Positions 35,028-46,800 of a stretch of DNA of 64,000 nucleotides are shown piece by piece. The notes beneath the pieces were generated by a model. The model made no database searches, had not been told where the DNA came from, and saw nothing but the letters and a program-made list of their open reading frames with translations. Origin of the DNA: an alpha proteobacterium SCGC AAA536-G10 (GTDB lineage Bacteria; Pseudomonadota; Alphaproteobacteria; Puniceispirillales; Marisalimonadaceae); NCBI GenBank assembly GCA_000384615.1, contig ARQU01000003.1, positions 1 to 64,000 of the forward strand. The letters run 5' to 3'. Numbering within the stretch: position 1 is the stretch's first letter; each line of letters opens with the position of its first letter. The position numbers and the translations under genes were made by a program.

Positions 35028-36524
35028 ATGGACGGATCAGTAAAAGTACAAAAGAAAATTAAAAGTATTGTAATTGGTGGTGGTTTTGGTGGTATTGCTG
35101 CTGCTCTTAGATTAAGGGCGCTAGGTCACCAAGTTACATTAATAGAAAAATTAGGTTGTCTAGGAGGTAGGGCACAAGTTTTTAAGAAAAATGGTTTCAA
35201 ACATGATGCAGGACCGACAGTAATAACCGCTCCTTTCTTGTTTGACGAACTTTTTGAGTTATTTGGTGAAAACAGAAAGGATTATGTTGAATTTAAACCA
35301 TTAGATCCGTGGTACAGATTTCATTTTCACGATGGTCAAACTTTTGATTATTCTCAAACAATTGAAAAAACAAAAAAAGAAATGAAAAAATTTTCGGTTG
35401 AAGATGCTAATAATTATGAAGGTTTGTTAAACGCGTCAAAATCAATTTTTGACGTTGGCTTTACAAAGCTTGCAGACAAGCCATTCAATTCATTCTCTTT
35501 TATGTTGAAACAAATTCCTTCTCTTCTCAAATTAAAGAGTTATTTAACTGTCTCTCAATTAGTAAACAAATATATCAAAAATTCAAATCTGAGAGCGGCA
35601 TTTTCAATACATCCATTATTAGTGGGAGGGAACCCATTTTCAACTACTTCTATATACGCCTTGATACATTTCTTAGAAAGAAATTGGGGTGTGTATTTCA
35701 GTATGGGCGGAACTGGAAAACTAGTTGAAGAATTAACAAAACTACTTAAGCGATCTGGTGTCGAAGTGAAGTATAATACCGATATTAAAACTGCATATCA
35801 GAAGAATGGTAAAATTGAAAAATTGGAGAGTATGGTCGGAGAAGTTTTTCTTCCAGATAATATCGTTTTTAACGGAGATCCACCAACTTTTTATAAAGAA
35901 ATCTTGAAATCTAATAGTTTATTCGAAAAAAGAAAAAAATTTTTACCTGAGAAGTTGACTACTTATTCCATGGGAATGTTTGTTTTGTTTTTTGGAACAA
36001 AAAAACAGTATCCCAAAATAGCTCATCACACTATTTGGTTGGGAAAAAGATTTAAAGGCTTATTAAAAGATATTTTTGATAATAAAATTTTAAGCGAAGA
36101 TTTTTCGCTTTATATCCATAGACCTACTGCAACAGATCAAAGCTTTGCTCCTAAGGGGTGTGATAGTTTTTATGTTTTATGTCCAGTTCCAAATTTATTA
36201 GGCAATGTTGACTGGAGTGTTGAAGGTAGTAAGTTACAAGCTAGAATTGTTAAAGCCCTTGAACTTACCATTTTACCTGATTTACAAAAAAACATATCAG
36301 ATGATTTTTTCATGACACCTATTGACTTTAAAAATAACTATCGATCAACTCATGGCGCTGGTTTTTCAATTGCACCAAATTTTTCTCAGTCAGCGTGGTT
36401 TAGGTATCACAATAAAGACCCTCATATTAATAATTTATACTTTGCTGCTGCTGGAGCACATCCTGGAGCAGGTGTCCCAGGTGTTTTATCATCAGCAAAA
36501 ATTGTAGAGAGTCTAATAAAATAA
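35028..36524 (+). CDS. crtI: Phytoene desaturase
   Basis: This 498-residue flavoprotein has the N-terminal FAD motif VIGGGFGGIAAALRLRALG and the CLGGRAQVF and DAGPTVITAP segments typical of CrtI. The C-terminal signature GAHPGAGVPGVLSSAKI is present. It converts phytoene to lycopene by four desaturations. It is the first of four genes (crtI-crtB-crtY-blh) with gaps of 12, 1 and -1 bases, so they form one operon. The proteorhodopsin terminator lies 39 bases upstream. No strong ribosome-binding site is seen at its ATG. Confidence 0.97.
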   Translation: MDGSVKVQKKIKSIVIGGGFGGIAAALRLRALGHQVTLIEKLGCLGGRAQVFKKNGFKHDAGPTVITAPFLFDELFELFGENRKDYVEFKPLDPWYRFHFHDGQTFDYSQTIEKTKKEMKKFSVEDANNYEGLLNASKSIFDVGFTKLADKPFNSFSFMLKQIPSLLKLKSYLTVSQLVNKYIKNSNLRAAFSIHPLLVGGNPFSTTSIYALIHFLERNWGVYFSMGGTGKLVEELTKLLKRSGVEVKYNTDIKTAYQKNGKIEKLESMVGEVFLPDNIVFNGDPPTFYKEILKSNSLFEKRKKFLPEKLTTYSMGMFVLFFGTKKQYPKIAHHTIWLGKRFKGLLKDIFDNKILSEDFSLYIHRPTATDQSFAPKGCDSFYVLCPVPNLLGNVDWSVEGSKLQARIVKALELTILPDLQKNISDDFFMTPIDFKNNYRSTHGAGFSIAPNFSQSAWFRYHNKDPHINNLYFAAAGAHPGAGVPGVLSSAKIVESLIK

Positions 36525-36536
36525 AAGAGTGCATTA

Positions 36537-37439
36537 ATGGACAACCATATCGATAATGCTAAATTAACACTTAAAAGAAATGGTAAGAGTTTTTATTGGG
36601 CAGGTAAATTTTTATCAGAAGAATATATTAACAGAGCCGCTGAACTATATAGTTTTTGTAGAGCTTTAGATGATATTGCAGATAGCGGTAATCCTTCATC
36701 GCTAAAATGTCTTAAAGGTATAAAGTTTAATCTTAATAATAATTTATATTCAGATATAGAAAATTCTTATTCAATTAAATATCCAAAATTCTTTAATTCT
36801 TCTTCCAACAAAGCGGCAGTCGATTTAATTGATGGTCTGATTTTAGATCAAAATAGCATTTTATTTAGAAATGAGTCCGAACTAATAAGATATTCATATC
36901 ATGTTGCAGGGACAGTTGGATTAATGATGTGTGACGCTTTAAAATGTGAAAATAAAAATGCAAAACTATTTGCTATTGATCTTGGAATTGCTATGCAAAT
37001 GACAAATATAGCAAGAGATGTCTTAGAGGATGCCAAAATGGGAAGGCGATATATACCTGCTAGCTGGATTAATAATATTTCTCCAGAAGACATTGTTTTA
37101 GCAGTTAAAAAAAATGACTCAAAAAAATATGACATAATCTCTAACGGTATAAAGAGATTATTAACATTAGCTGATAAATATTACATGAGTGGTGCAATGG
37201 GTTTTAGATACTTACCCTTTAAAACAAGGGTCGCAATTTCAATTGCTTCTGGTGTTTACAGACAAATAGGTGTCCAGTTAAAGAGTAATGGCTATAATTG
37301 GTATAGTGGTCGACACGTAACTTCTATTTTGACAAAAGCGAGGATTACAATAGTTAAAATTATAGAAGAAATATTCAGAAGAAAAGTTGTAACACAACAC
37401 CAATTCGAACTTCATAAATTTTTAAAAGAGCTTTTGTAG
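36537..37439 (+). CDS. crtB: Phytoene synthase
   Basis: This 300-residue squalene/phytoene synthase has both Asp-rich metal motifs: RALDDIADSG and ARDVLEDAKMGRRYIP. The family signature around YHVAGTVGLMMC is also present. It joins two geranylgeranyl diphosphates into phytoene. It lies 12 bases after crtI and 1 base before crtY. The geranylgeranyl diphosphate synthase (crtE), often part of such clusters, is not in the window. Confidence 0.97.
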   Translation: MDNHIDNAKLTLKRNGKSFYWAGKFLSEEYINRAAELYSFCRALDDIADSGNPSSLKCLKGIKFNLNNNLYSDIENSYSIKYPKFFNSSSNKAAVDLIDGLILDQNSILFRNESELIRYSYHVAGTVGLMMCDALKCENKNAKLFAIDLGIAMQMTNIARDVLEDAKMGRRYIPASWINNISPEDIVLAVKKNDSKKYDIISNGIKRLLTLADKYYMSGAMGFRYLPFKTRVAISIASGVYRQIGVQLKSNGYNWYSGRHVTSILTKARITIVKIIEEIFRRKVVTQHQFELHKFLKELL

Positions 37440-37440
37440 G

Positions 37441-38538
37441 TTGGAAAATAAAAAAATTAATATTATTGGAGGTGGATGTGCAGCTTTGTCACTAGCCAGA
37501 TTGAGTGCTCATTTGCCAGATTATAGTTTCAATATTTATTCAGGAGATGGTTCTAACGCATATGACGATCATTATTGGGGATTTTGGAAGACTAATGTGA
37601 ATGTTGATGCTTATGACAATGCCAATCATACTTGGACAAAATGGGCGATTAACACAAATGTTTCTAGCCAAGTTCTTTCTTCTATAAATCACCCTTACTG
37701 TGTAATTAAAAGACATAAATGGTTAAATTTTTGTAAAAGTGAATCTAAAACTTCAAAAGTAAAAATCTTCAATGAAAATATATTTGAAAAAAATGGTAGT
37801 TTATTTTTAAATAATAAGAAAATTCAAGGTGATATAATTTTTGATAGTAGACCTCCCCAAATTTTATCAAATATTTTATTACAACATTTTGAGGGGTTTG
37901 TAGTCACTTCAAAGAAAAACGTTTTTGACCCAAAAACAGTGATTTTAATGGATTTTAGGTGTGATCAATCTAAAGGTATTCATTTTATTTACTTATTACC
38001 GTTTACTACAAAACAAGCTTTAGTTGAGTCAACAATTTTTTCAAAAAATATTGAAGGTAAGGAGTTTTATTCAAGTGAGATTTCAAAATATCTTAAAAAA
38101 TACTTTAATTTGACGGAATTTCGTAAAAGTAATTTCGAAAAAGGCGTTATACCAATGCATCATATTTCTTTAAATTCAAAAGGGAGATATAATATTGGTA
38201 CAAGAGGAGGTGCTGTAAGGCCATCATCTGGATATGCTTTTACTTTTATCCAAAAACAAGTAACTCAAATTATAGAACAATTAGTCAAAAGAGAGAAAAT
38301 TAACACTAAAATTCATAAAAATGTTGATTTATTCTTAGATAAAATTCTAATAGACGTGTTAGATAAATTTCCTGAAATTGCTCCTAAAATATTTTCAAAT
38401 TTAGCTAAAAGTATCAATGGAGATGAAATGGCAAAATTTATGTCTGGAAATTACTCTTTTGCTACAGCCTTTAAGATTATTCTATCTATGCCTAAGATAC
38501 CCTTTATCAAATCCTTTTTTTCTGTTGTTATTAGATAA
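37441..38538 (+). CDS. crtY: Lycopene beta-cyclase
   Basis: This 365-residue protein starts at TTG, one base after the crtB stop. An N-terminal dinucleotide-binding motif IIGGGCAALSLAR is followed by the CrtY-specific DDHYWGFW. GTRGGAVRPSSGYAF is the conserved cyclase motif, and the C-terminus ends in a basic hydrophobic tail. It converts lycopene to beta-carotene. The stop codon overlaps the blh ATG by one base, which suggests coupled translation. Confidence 0.95.
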   Translation: MENKKINIIGGGCAALSLARLSAHLPDYSFNIYSGDGSNAYDDHYWGFWKTNVNVDAYDNANHTWTKWAINTNVSSQVLSSINHPYCVIKRHKWLNFCKSESKTSKVKIFNENIFEKNGSLFLNNKKIQGDIIFDSRPPQILSNILLQHFEGFVVTSKKNVFDPKTVILMDFRCDQSKGIHFIYLLPFTTKQALVESTIFSKNIEGKEFYSSEISKYLKKYFNLTEFRKSNFEKGVIPMHHISLNSKGRYNIGTRGGAVRPSSGYAFTFIQKQVTQIIEQLVKREKINTKIHKNVDLFLDKILIDVLDKFPEIAPKIFSNLAKSINGDEMAKFMSGNYSFATAFKIILSMPKIPFIKSFFSVVIR

Positions 38539-39359
38539 TGATTAACTTTTCACTTAATTGGTGGGATTATATTGCATTATTTTCAATAATCTTCATTGGT
38601 ATTCCACATGGAGCTCTGGATGGTGCGATTTCCATTACATTGGGTTATACCAAAAAAGTTAGATTACAATTATACTTTATCTTAACTTACATATTTGTTT
38701 CATGTTTAATAATAGTGCTTTGGTATTTTTTACCTGTAATTACTTTAATTTTATTTCTATTTACAAGTATTATTCATTTTGGTTGTGGTGACTTAGATTG
38801 GAAAAGGAGTAGATTCTACTTCATTGGTGGATATGTTCATGGAGGTTTAATTGTTTTAGGTATTATATTTCTTAACAAGATTGAGGTAAACCGTTTCTTT
38901 GAAATACTGTCAGGAGATGAACTACATTTATTATGGACAAGTCTATATCTAGGAATATTTTTATGGATTATTGCAATAATATATATTTGTTTAAACTATA
39001 GTAAAATTAATATTTCAAACCATTACATCAAGATTGCATTATCTATTTCTTTAGTACTGTTGCTGCTTCCACCTTTGCCTGCTTTCGCCATTTATTTTTG
39101 TTTAATACATAGTTTTCATCATATTAGAAGAATTATACCAACATTATTGAGTTTTATGGAAAAACAAAAAGCTATATTCCTTATGATAATTTTTTCGGTT
39201 TTTAGTTGGATTGGCTGTGGAATAGCTTTTTATTATTTGTCGAATTTAAACACCTATACAGACACAATATTAAAAGTGACTTTCGTTGGGCTTGCAGCGT
39301 TAACCTTCCCTCACATGATTTTAGTGGACGGTATTTTTAGATCAAAATTTAAAATTTAA
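38538..39359 (+). CDS. blh: Beta-carotene 15,15'-dioxygenase, Brp/Blh family
   Basis: This 273-residue membrane protein has about seven hydrophobic helices. The conserved His residues of the Blh family are seen in GIPHGALDGA, IIHFGCGDLDW, CLIHSFHHIRR and LTFPHMILVDG; they bind iron. It cleaves beta-carotene into two retinals, the proteorhodopsin chromophore. It is the last gene of the crt operon. It is convergent with ubiA across 9 bases. Confidence 0.96.
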   Translation: MINFSLNWWDYIALFSIIFIGIPHGALDGAISITLGYTKKVRLQLYFILTYIFVSCLIIVLWYFLPVITLILFLFTSIIHFGCGDLDWKRSRFYFIGGYVHGGLIVLGIIFLNKIEVNRFFEILSGDELHLLWTSLYLGIFLWIIAIIYICLNYSKINISNHYIKIALSISLVLLLLPPLPAFAIYFCLIHSFHHIRRIIPTLLSFMEKQKAIFLMIIFSVFSWIGCGIAFYYLSNLNTYTDTILKVTFVGLAALTFPHMILVDGIFRSKFKI

Positions 39360-39368
39360 TAATAATAT

Positions 39369-40286
39369 TCAAAAAGTTAAATGGGAACTTAATGCAGAAG
39401 CTGTCAATATTAACCCTGGTGTTACATTTGATTTAAATATTTTTAACGGACTATTGTTTTCTAAATTTTTCAATTTAACAACTTGACTTACGTAATGAAA
39501 TCCACATAGAAAAACCCCAATGAACCAAACATAATTTGCATTCAGTAAATATCCGCTAAATAATAACAGAAAAAACGTAATAAAATACGAGCTGCCAACA
39601 AAAACACTTAAAAAATTTTTTGCTGACACAGCTGAATTTTTAATACCCAAAACTTCATCTTCATTTTTGTCCTGACAACCATAAATTGTATCATAACCAA
39701 TAATCCAGAAAACCGTAGCAATGTACATAATCAATATACCAAAATTCCATTCTTCATTAGCAGAAGACCATGCCGTTGGGACAGCCCAACTAAATGTAAG
39801 CCCTAAAAAAATTTGAGGCCATTTTGTAAATCTTTTTGCCAAAGGATATATTATAACTAATGGTATTGCAGCAATCGCTACAAACCATGTGTAAATATTA
39901 AGCTGGTATAAGCAAAAAAAACCAATCAACAACATTAATATTAAAAAATACAAAGCTTTAAGATTTGAAATTTCTCCTTTAGCAAGTGGTCTATTCATAG
40001 TTCTTGAGATTTTTTTATCAATATCTTTGTCCCACAGATCATTAATTGTACATCCAGCAGCTCTCATAACAACTGAACCTATAAAAAATATGAACATAAG
40101 TTTAATGCAAGTGAGTAAATCCAAACTAGTCAAAGGAAGCACCCACCATCCAGGCAATAGAAGAAGCCAAAAACCAATAGGCCTGTCAAATCTCCCTAGT
40201 CTTATCCATTTTAAGGAGCTTTTTGGAAAAACAGACCACCAACCATTTTCCAAAATATCTGAATTATTTAGTTTTGGCATATTCAT
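39369..40286 (-). CDS. ubiA: 4-hydroxybenzoate polyprenyltransferase
   Basis: This protein has about eight membrane helices. The two Asp-rich motifs of UbiA prenyltransferases are present: NDLWDKDIDKKI followed by RTMNRPLA, and YGCQDKNEDEVLG. It attaches a polyprenyl tail to 4-hydroxybenzoate in ubiquinone synthesis. I chose the ATG at 40286 (305 residues); the frame continues to a TTG at 40322, giving 12 more residues, and neither has a clear ribosome-binding site. It is divergent from rsmE, with rsmE and gshA following, a familiar alphaproteobacterial neighbourhood. Confidence 0.93.
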   Translation of the reverse strand: MNMPKLNNSDILENGWWSVFPKSSLKWIRLGRFDRPIGFWLLLLPGWWVLPLTSLDLLTCIKLMFIFFIGSVVMRAAGCTINDLWDKDIDKKISRTMNRPLAKGEISNLKALYFLILMLLIGFFCLYQLNIYTWFVAIAAIPLVIIYPLAKRFTKWPQIFLGLTFSWAVPTAWSSANEEWNFGILIMYIATVFWIIGYDTIYGCQDKNEDEVLGIKNSAVSAKNFLSVFVGSSYFITFFLLLFSGYLLNANYVWFIGVFLCGFHYVSQVVKLKNLENNSPLKIFKSNVTPGLILTASALSSHLTF

Positions 40287-40363
40287 AAATAATGCAATAT
40301 CATCATAATTTAAGGTAATCAATCTACTATGAAATTAATTTTTTAAGAGTATGGTTTTATGAA

Positions 40364-41125
40364 ATGATAAATTTATCTTATCATGCTAAAATTAGGTTGT
40401 ATGTTCCTAATGAATTAATTTTAACAAAAAGAACAGAGTTAAATAAAAAACAATCTCATTATTTAATGAACGTAATGAGAAAAAAAATACATGACACTTT
40501 TTTAGTTTTTAATAGTATTAATGGAGAATTTTTAGCCAAAATTCAATCTAATAATAAAAAATTAATATCAGTTGATATTATAAAAAAAATTAGAGATCGA
40601 GAAGAACAAACTGATTTGTGGGTATTGTTCGCACTTGTAAAGAAAACACCTACAGAATACATAATCCAAAAAGCAACTGAGTTGGGAGCCTCAAAAATTG
40701 TTCCTTTAATTACAGAACGAACTGTAACTAAAAATTTAAACTTAAAACGATTTGTAGATATTGCTATTGAGGCTTCAGAACAATGTGAAAGAATTACCAT
40801 ACCTGAAATCTTACCCCTTCAAAAGCTCTATGATGTTATTGATGATTGGGTAGAAAAAAGAACCATTTATTATGGTGACGAAACCATGAGACATGACAAG
40901 CATTCTTTAAACAATTTTAATAAATCAACTAATGCATCTTGTGGCGCTGTTTTAGTTGGCCCGGAGGGTGGATTCACAACAAAAGAAATCAGTTATTTAA
41001 AACAAAAAAAGTTTGTGATCCCGATTAATTTTGGTCCAAGAATTTTAAAAACTGACACAGCGGTGGTTACTGCTTTAGTATTGTGGCACACTTTAAATGG
41101 AGATATGAAAAACTCTTTTTATTAA
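40364..41125 (+). CDS. rsmE: 16S rRNA (uracil1498-N3)-methyltransferase
   Basis: This 253-residue SPOUT methyltransferase has an N-terminal PUA-like part (QSHYLMNVMRKK) and the C-terminal trefoil-knot SAM site. The knot site shows IQKATELGASKIVPL, ASEQCERITIPEI, VGPEGGFTTKEI and GPRILKTDTAVV. It methylates U1498 of 16S rRNA. It is transcribed with gshA; the true gshA start is 94 bases downstream of its stop. Confidence 0.95.
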   Translation: MINLSYHAKIRLYVPNELILTKRTELNKKQSHYLMNVMRKKIHDTFLVFNSINGEFLAKIQSNNKKLISVDIIKKIRDREEQTDLWVLFALVKKTPTEYIIQKATELGASKIVPLITERTVTKNLNLKRFVDIAIEASEQCERITIPEILPLQKLYDVIDDWVEKRTIYYGDETMRHDKHSLNNFNKSTNASCGAVLVGPEGGFTTKEISYLKQKKFVIPINFGPRILKTDTAVVTALVLWHTLNGDMKNSFY

Positions 41126-41218
41126 TTGATCAAAGTTACAATTGTAGTTGGTGAAAAATTATATTGTATTTTAAATTTATATTTTTTAATAATTACGCTA
41201 ATCAAAAATGAGGCCATA

Positions 41219-42565
41219 ATGCTAAGAATAGAAAAACAAGATCTTCTTAAATGGTTCGCAGATGGTGCCAAACCCAAAGAAAACTGGAAAATTGGAACAG
41301 AACACGAAAAGTTTGTTTTTCATATAGACAACTTAGAAAGAGTTGGATACTTCGGTAAATCAGGTATTAGCGACTTGTTAAATAAGCTTGCCAGAGAAAA
41401 TAATTGGGAGAAAATATTAGAAAATAATAACACAATAGCTTTAAAAGATGAAACTGGTGCATCTATCTCACTTGAGCCTGGAGGTCAGTTAGAATTATCT
41501 GGAACACCACTAGATAATTTACATCAAACATGTAAGGAGACAGGCAGACACCTTAAAATGATGAAAGAGGCCATGAAAGAGCTTGGTTTATCAATGATTG
41601 GTCTAGGTTATGATCCTAAGTGGTCGCGTTCAGATCAAAAGTGGATGCCAAAGGGTCGTTATGAAATTATGAAGAATTATATGCCTAAGGTTGGTCAATT
41701 AGGATTAGATATGATGCTTCGAACGTGTACTATACAAGTCAACCTGGATTATTTAAACGAAAAAGATATGGTTCAAAAATTCCAAATATCTCTTGCTCTG
41801 CAATCAGTCGCAACGGCTCTTTTTGCTAATTCTCCTTTTATTGAAGGTAAAGAAAGTGGATATTTATCATCAAGAGCGATTGTTTGGACGGATACAGACC
41901 CTGATAGAACAGGTGTTCCAAAAATTGTTTTTGATCCTAATTTTGGCTATGAGTCTTGGTTAAATTATATTCTGAATGTTCCGATGTATTTTATATATAG
42001 AGATGGGAAATATATAGATGTGTCAGGTAAATCTTTTTTAGATTTTATGGATGGAAATTTAGATGGGTTTAAAGGTGAATATCCTACAATGAAAGATTGG
42101 GAAGATCACATAACTGTTGCTTTCCCAGAAGTAAGACTAAAGCAATACTTAGAGATGAGGGGGGCTGATGGTGGTCCTTGGAACATAATATGTGCCTTAC
42201 CAGCGCTATGGGTAGGATTACTTTATGACGGCGAATCTCAATCTGAAGCTTATAATCTTGCAAAACCTCTTATGAATACAAACTTACTTGAAGAAGGTAG
42301 AATTTCTGCAGCTAAATTTGGTCTAGGAGGCAAGCTTGGAAATAAATCAATTCATGATATTGCTTTAGAAATGTTAACAATATCTAGTTCAGGCCTTGCA
42401 AGACGTAATCAATTAGATAGTAGGGGCATGGACGAAAGACAGTTTTTAGATCCTTTATTTGATATTGTTAAAAACAAAAAAACTGGAGCAGAAAAATTAC
42501 TTCAAAAATATAATAGTTCTTGGAATGGAAATATTAATAAAATATTTACTGACAACGCATTCTAA
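41219..42565 (+). CDS. gshA: Glutamate-cysteine ligase, alphaproteobacterial/plant type
   Basis: The frame opens at a TTG at 41126, but the ATG at 41219 is the better start: GAGG lies at 41210-41213 just before it, and the protein then begins LRIEKQDLLKWFADGAKP like its homologues. The result is 448 residues, the usual length for this class. KIGTEHEKFVF, SISLEPGGQLELSG and MLRTCTIQVNLDY are family motifs. It makes gamma-glutamylcysteine, the first step of glutathione synthesis. gshB is not in the window. It is convergent with tldD. Confidence 0.94.
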   Translation: MLRIEKQDLLKWFADGAKPKENWKIGTEHEKFVFHIDNLERVGYFGKSGISDLLNKLARENNWEKILENNNTIALKDETGASISLEPGGQLELSGTPLDNLHQTCKETGRHLKMMKEAMKELGLSMIGLGYDPKWSRSDQKWMPKGRYEIMKNYMPKVGQLGLDMMLRTCTIQVNLDYLNEKDMVQKFQISLALQSVATALFANSPFIEGKESGYLSSRAIVWTDTDPDRTGVPKIVFDPNFGYESWLNYILNVPMYFIYRDGKYIDVSGKSFLDFMDGNLDGFKGEYPTMKDWEDHITVAFPEVRLKQYLEMRGADGGPWNIICALPALWVGLLYDGESQSEAYNLAKPLMNTNLLEEGRISAAKFGLGGKLGNKSIHDIALEMLTISSSGLARRNQLDSRGMDERQFLDPLFDIVKNKKTGAEKLLQKYNSSWNGNINKIFTDNAF

Positions 42566-42573
42566 ATAAATAT

Positions 42574-44022
42574 TTAGTTTGTATCAGTACCCCCAATTGT
42601 AATACCTCCCATCAATAAAGTGGGTTGTCCAACTCCTACAGGTACACCTTGGCCATCTTTACCACAGGTGCCTATACCATCATCTAATGCCAAATCATTC
42701 CCAACTAGTGATATTTTTGACATTGCATCAGGACCATTACCTATTAAAGTTGCACCTTTAAGTGGTTGCTTAATTTTACCATTTTCAACCAAATAGGCTT
42801 CAGATGCAGAAAAAACAAACTTACCATTTGTAATATCAACTTGTCCTCCAGCAAAGTTAACAGCATATATACCCTTTTTTAAAGAACTGATAATTTCTTC
42901 AGGGTCAACATTTCCGTTATCCATATAAGTATTAGTCATTCTCGGCATAGGATAATGTGAATAAGATTGTCGCCTGCCATTACCGGTAGGATCCATTTTC
43001 ATTAATCGAGCATTTTGTCTGTCTTGCATATAATTTTTTAAAATACCGTTTTCAATTAAAATATTTTTGGATGATTTTGTGCCCTCATCGTCAATTGTAA
43101 TGGATCCTCTTTTATTTTCTATTGTTCCATCATCAATAACTGTTACACCATCTGCAGTAACCTTTTCACCAATTTTACCAGAAAAAATTGATGTACCTTT
43201 TCTATTGAAATCACCTTCTAACCCATGCCCAACTGCTTCATGAAGCATCACACCGGGCCAACCAGGACCTAATATTACGGGCATTTCACCCGCAGGTGTA
43301 GGAATTGATTCAAGGTTGGTATTGGCAATTCTTAGTGCCTCTTGCACTTGCCCTTTCCATCTGTCAGAATTAATCCATTCTTCATACTTTCCTCTTCCAC
43401 CACAACCTGAACTCCCAGTTTCTCGTCTACCCTTTTTTTCAACTACGAGTGATACATTCAACCTTACTAAGGGTCTAATGTCTGCAACTCTCTCCCCGTC
43501 AGCTCTAAGTATTTGAATAGCTTGATGAGACGCTGAGACTGAAGCTGAAACTTGAACAACATTAGTATCTAAAGCTCTGGCATATGCATCAATCTCTTCT
43601 AAAAGATTTGTTTTTATTTGGAATGATGTACCTTCAATAGGATTCAGCGATGTATACAAAGGTTTATTACTTCCGTGCGATGGTGCAGGAGACATTATGC
43701 CTGAGTAGTTTTTTGAGACGGATTTAACAGTTTCAGAAGCTCTTTTTAGAGAAGATTCTGAGATTTCACCTGAATGAGCAAATCCTCTGGCTTCTCCAGC
43801 TATTGCTCGTAATCCAAAACCTTTTGTACTGTCATAGGCAATATTTTTCATACGACCATCGTCAAAAGAAAATGATTCTGATTTAGTAGATTCTAAATAT
43901 AATTCCCCATCATCTGTGCTTTGAAGTGTGTCCGATAGTAAAGATTGTACTTTAGATAAATCAAAATCGTTATCCTCGTAAAATATTTTGTCAGTAATTT
44001 CTAATGGTGACTTTTCATTCAT
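42574..44022 (-). CDS. tldD: TldD metallopeptidase-complex catalytic subunit
   Basis: The chosen start at 44022 is an ATG preceded by AAGAGA and gives 482 residues beginning NEKSPLEITD. A further in-frame ATG at 44049 would add 9. The zinc site HEAVGHGLEGDF (HExxxH) is present, and the C-terminal segment KDGQGVPVGVGQPTLLMGG is diagnostic for TldD. With PmbA (30551-31909) it forms the TldD/E protease that degrades unfolded peptides. In this window the two subunit genes lie about 10 kb apart, so they are not one operon. The gene sits divergently upstream of coxB. Confidence 0.96.
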   Translation of the reverse strand: MNEKSPLEITDKIFYEDNDFDLSKVQSLLSDTLQSTDDGELYLESTKSESFSFDDGRMKNIAYDSTKGFGLRAIAGEARGFAHSGEISESSLKRASETVKSVSKNYSGIMSPAPSHGSNKPLYTSLNPIEGTSFQIKTNLLEEIDAYARALDTNVVQVSASVSASHQAIQILRADGERVADIRPLVRLNVSLVVEKKGRRETGSSGCGGRGKYEEWINSDRWKGQVQEALRIANTNLESIPTPAGEMPVILGPGWPGVMLHEAVGHGLEGDFNRKGTSIFSGKIGEKVTADGVTVIDDGTIENKRGSITIDDEGTKSSKNILIENGILKNYMQDRQNARLMKMDPTGNGRRQSYSHYPMPRMTNTYMDNGNVDPEEIISSLKKGIYAVNFAGGQVDITNGKFVFSASEAYLVENGKIKQPLKGATLIGNGPDAMSKISLVGNDLALDDGIGTCGKDGQGVPVGVGQPTLLMGGITIGGTDTN

Positions 44023-44237
44023 TATGTATCTCTTTTTTGTTTTAGACATAAGATTAAAATGGCAATATAAAACCTTTTCTGCAAGGTTAAAGAATAAATA
44101 AACTAAATTTTAAACTTATACGAATATTTTGTTTAAAATTTTAAATTTATTTGGTTTTACATCTAGTATTTTTTCAAAAAAAGTTTTAAGTAATAAGAAT
44201 TAACATAATTTAGAATTATAATAATCAAAAACAAAAC

Positions 44238-44262
44238 CTGTAAATTAATATAAGATTTACGG
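44238..44262 (+). promoter_or_regulatory. Small inverted repeat in the coxB leader
   Basis: CTGTAAAT (44238-44245) and ATTTACGG (44255-44262) can pair over 8 positions with one G-U pair, around a 9-base loop. It lies 12 bases before the AGGAG ribosome-binding site of coxB. It may be a leader hairpin or an operator. It does not match an FNR or Fur consensus. It could be chance in AT-rich sequence. Confidence 0.3.
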
Positions 44263-44286
44263 ATTACAACTTTAGGAGTTAACAAT

Positions 44287-46781
<2,495 letters not shown>

Positions 46782-46800
46782 GTTTGATTAGTGTGTAATT

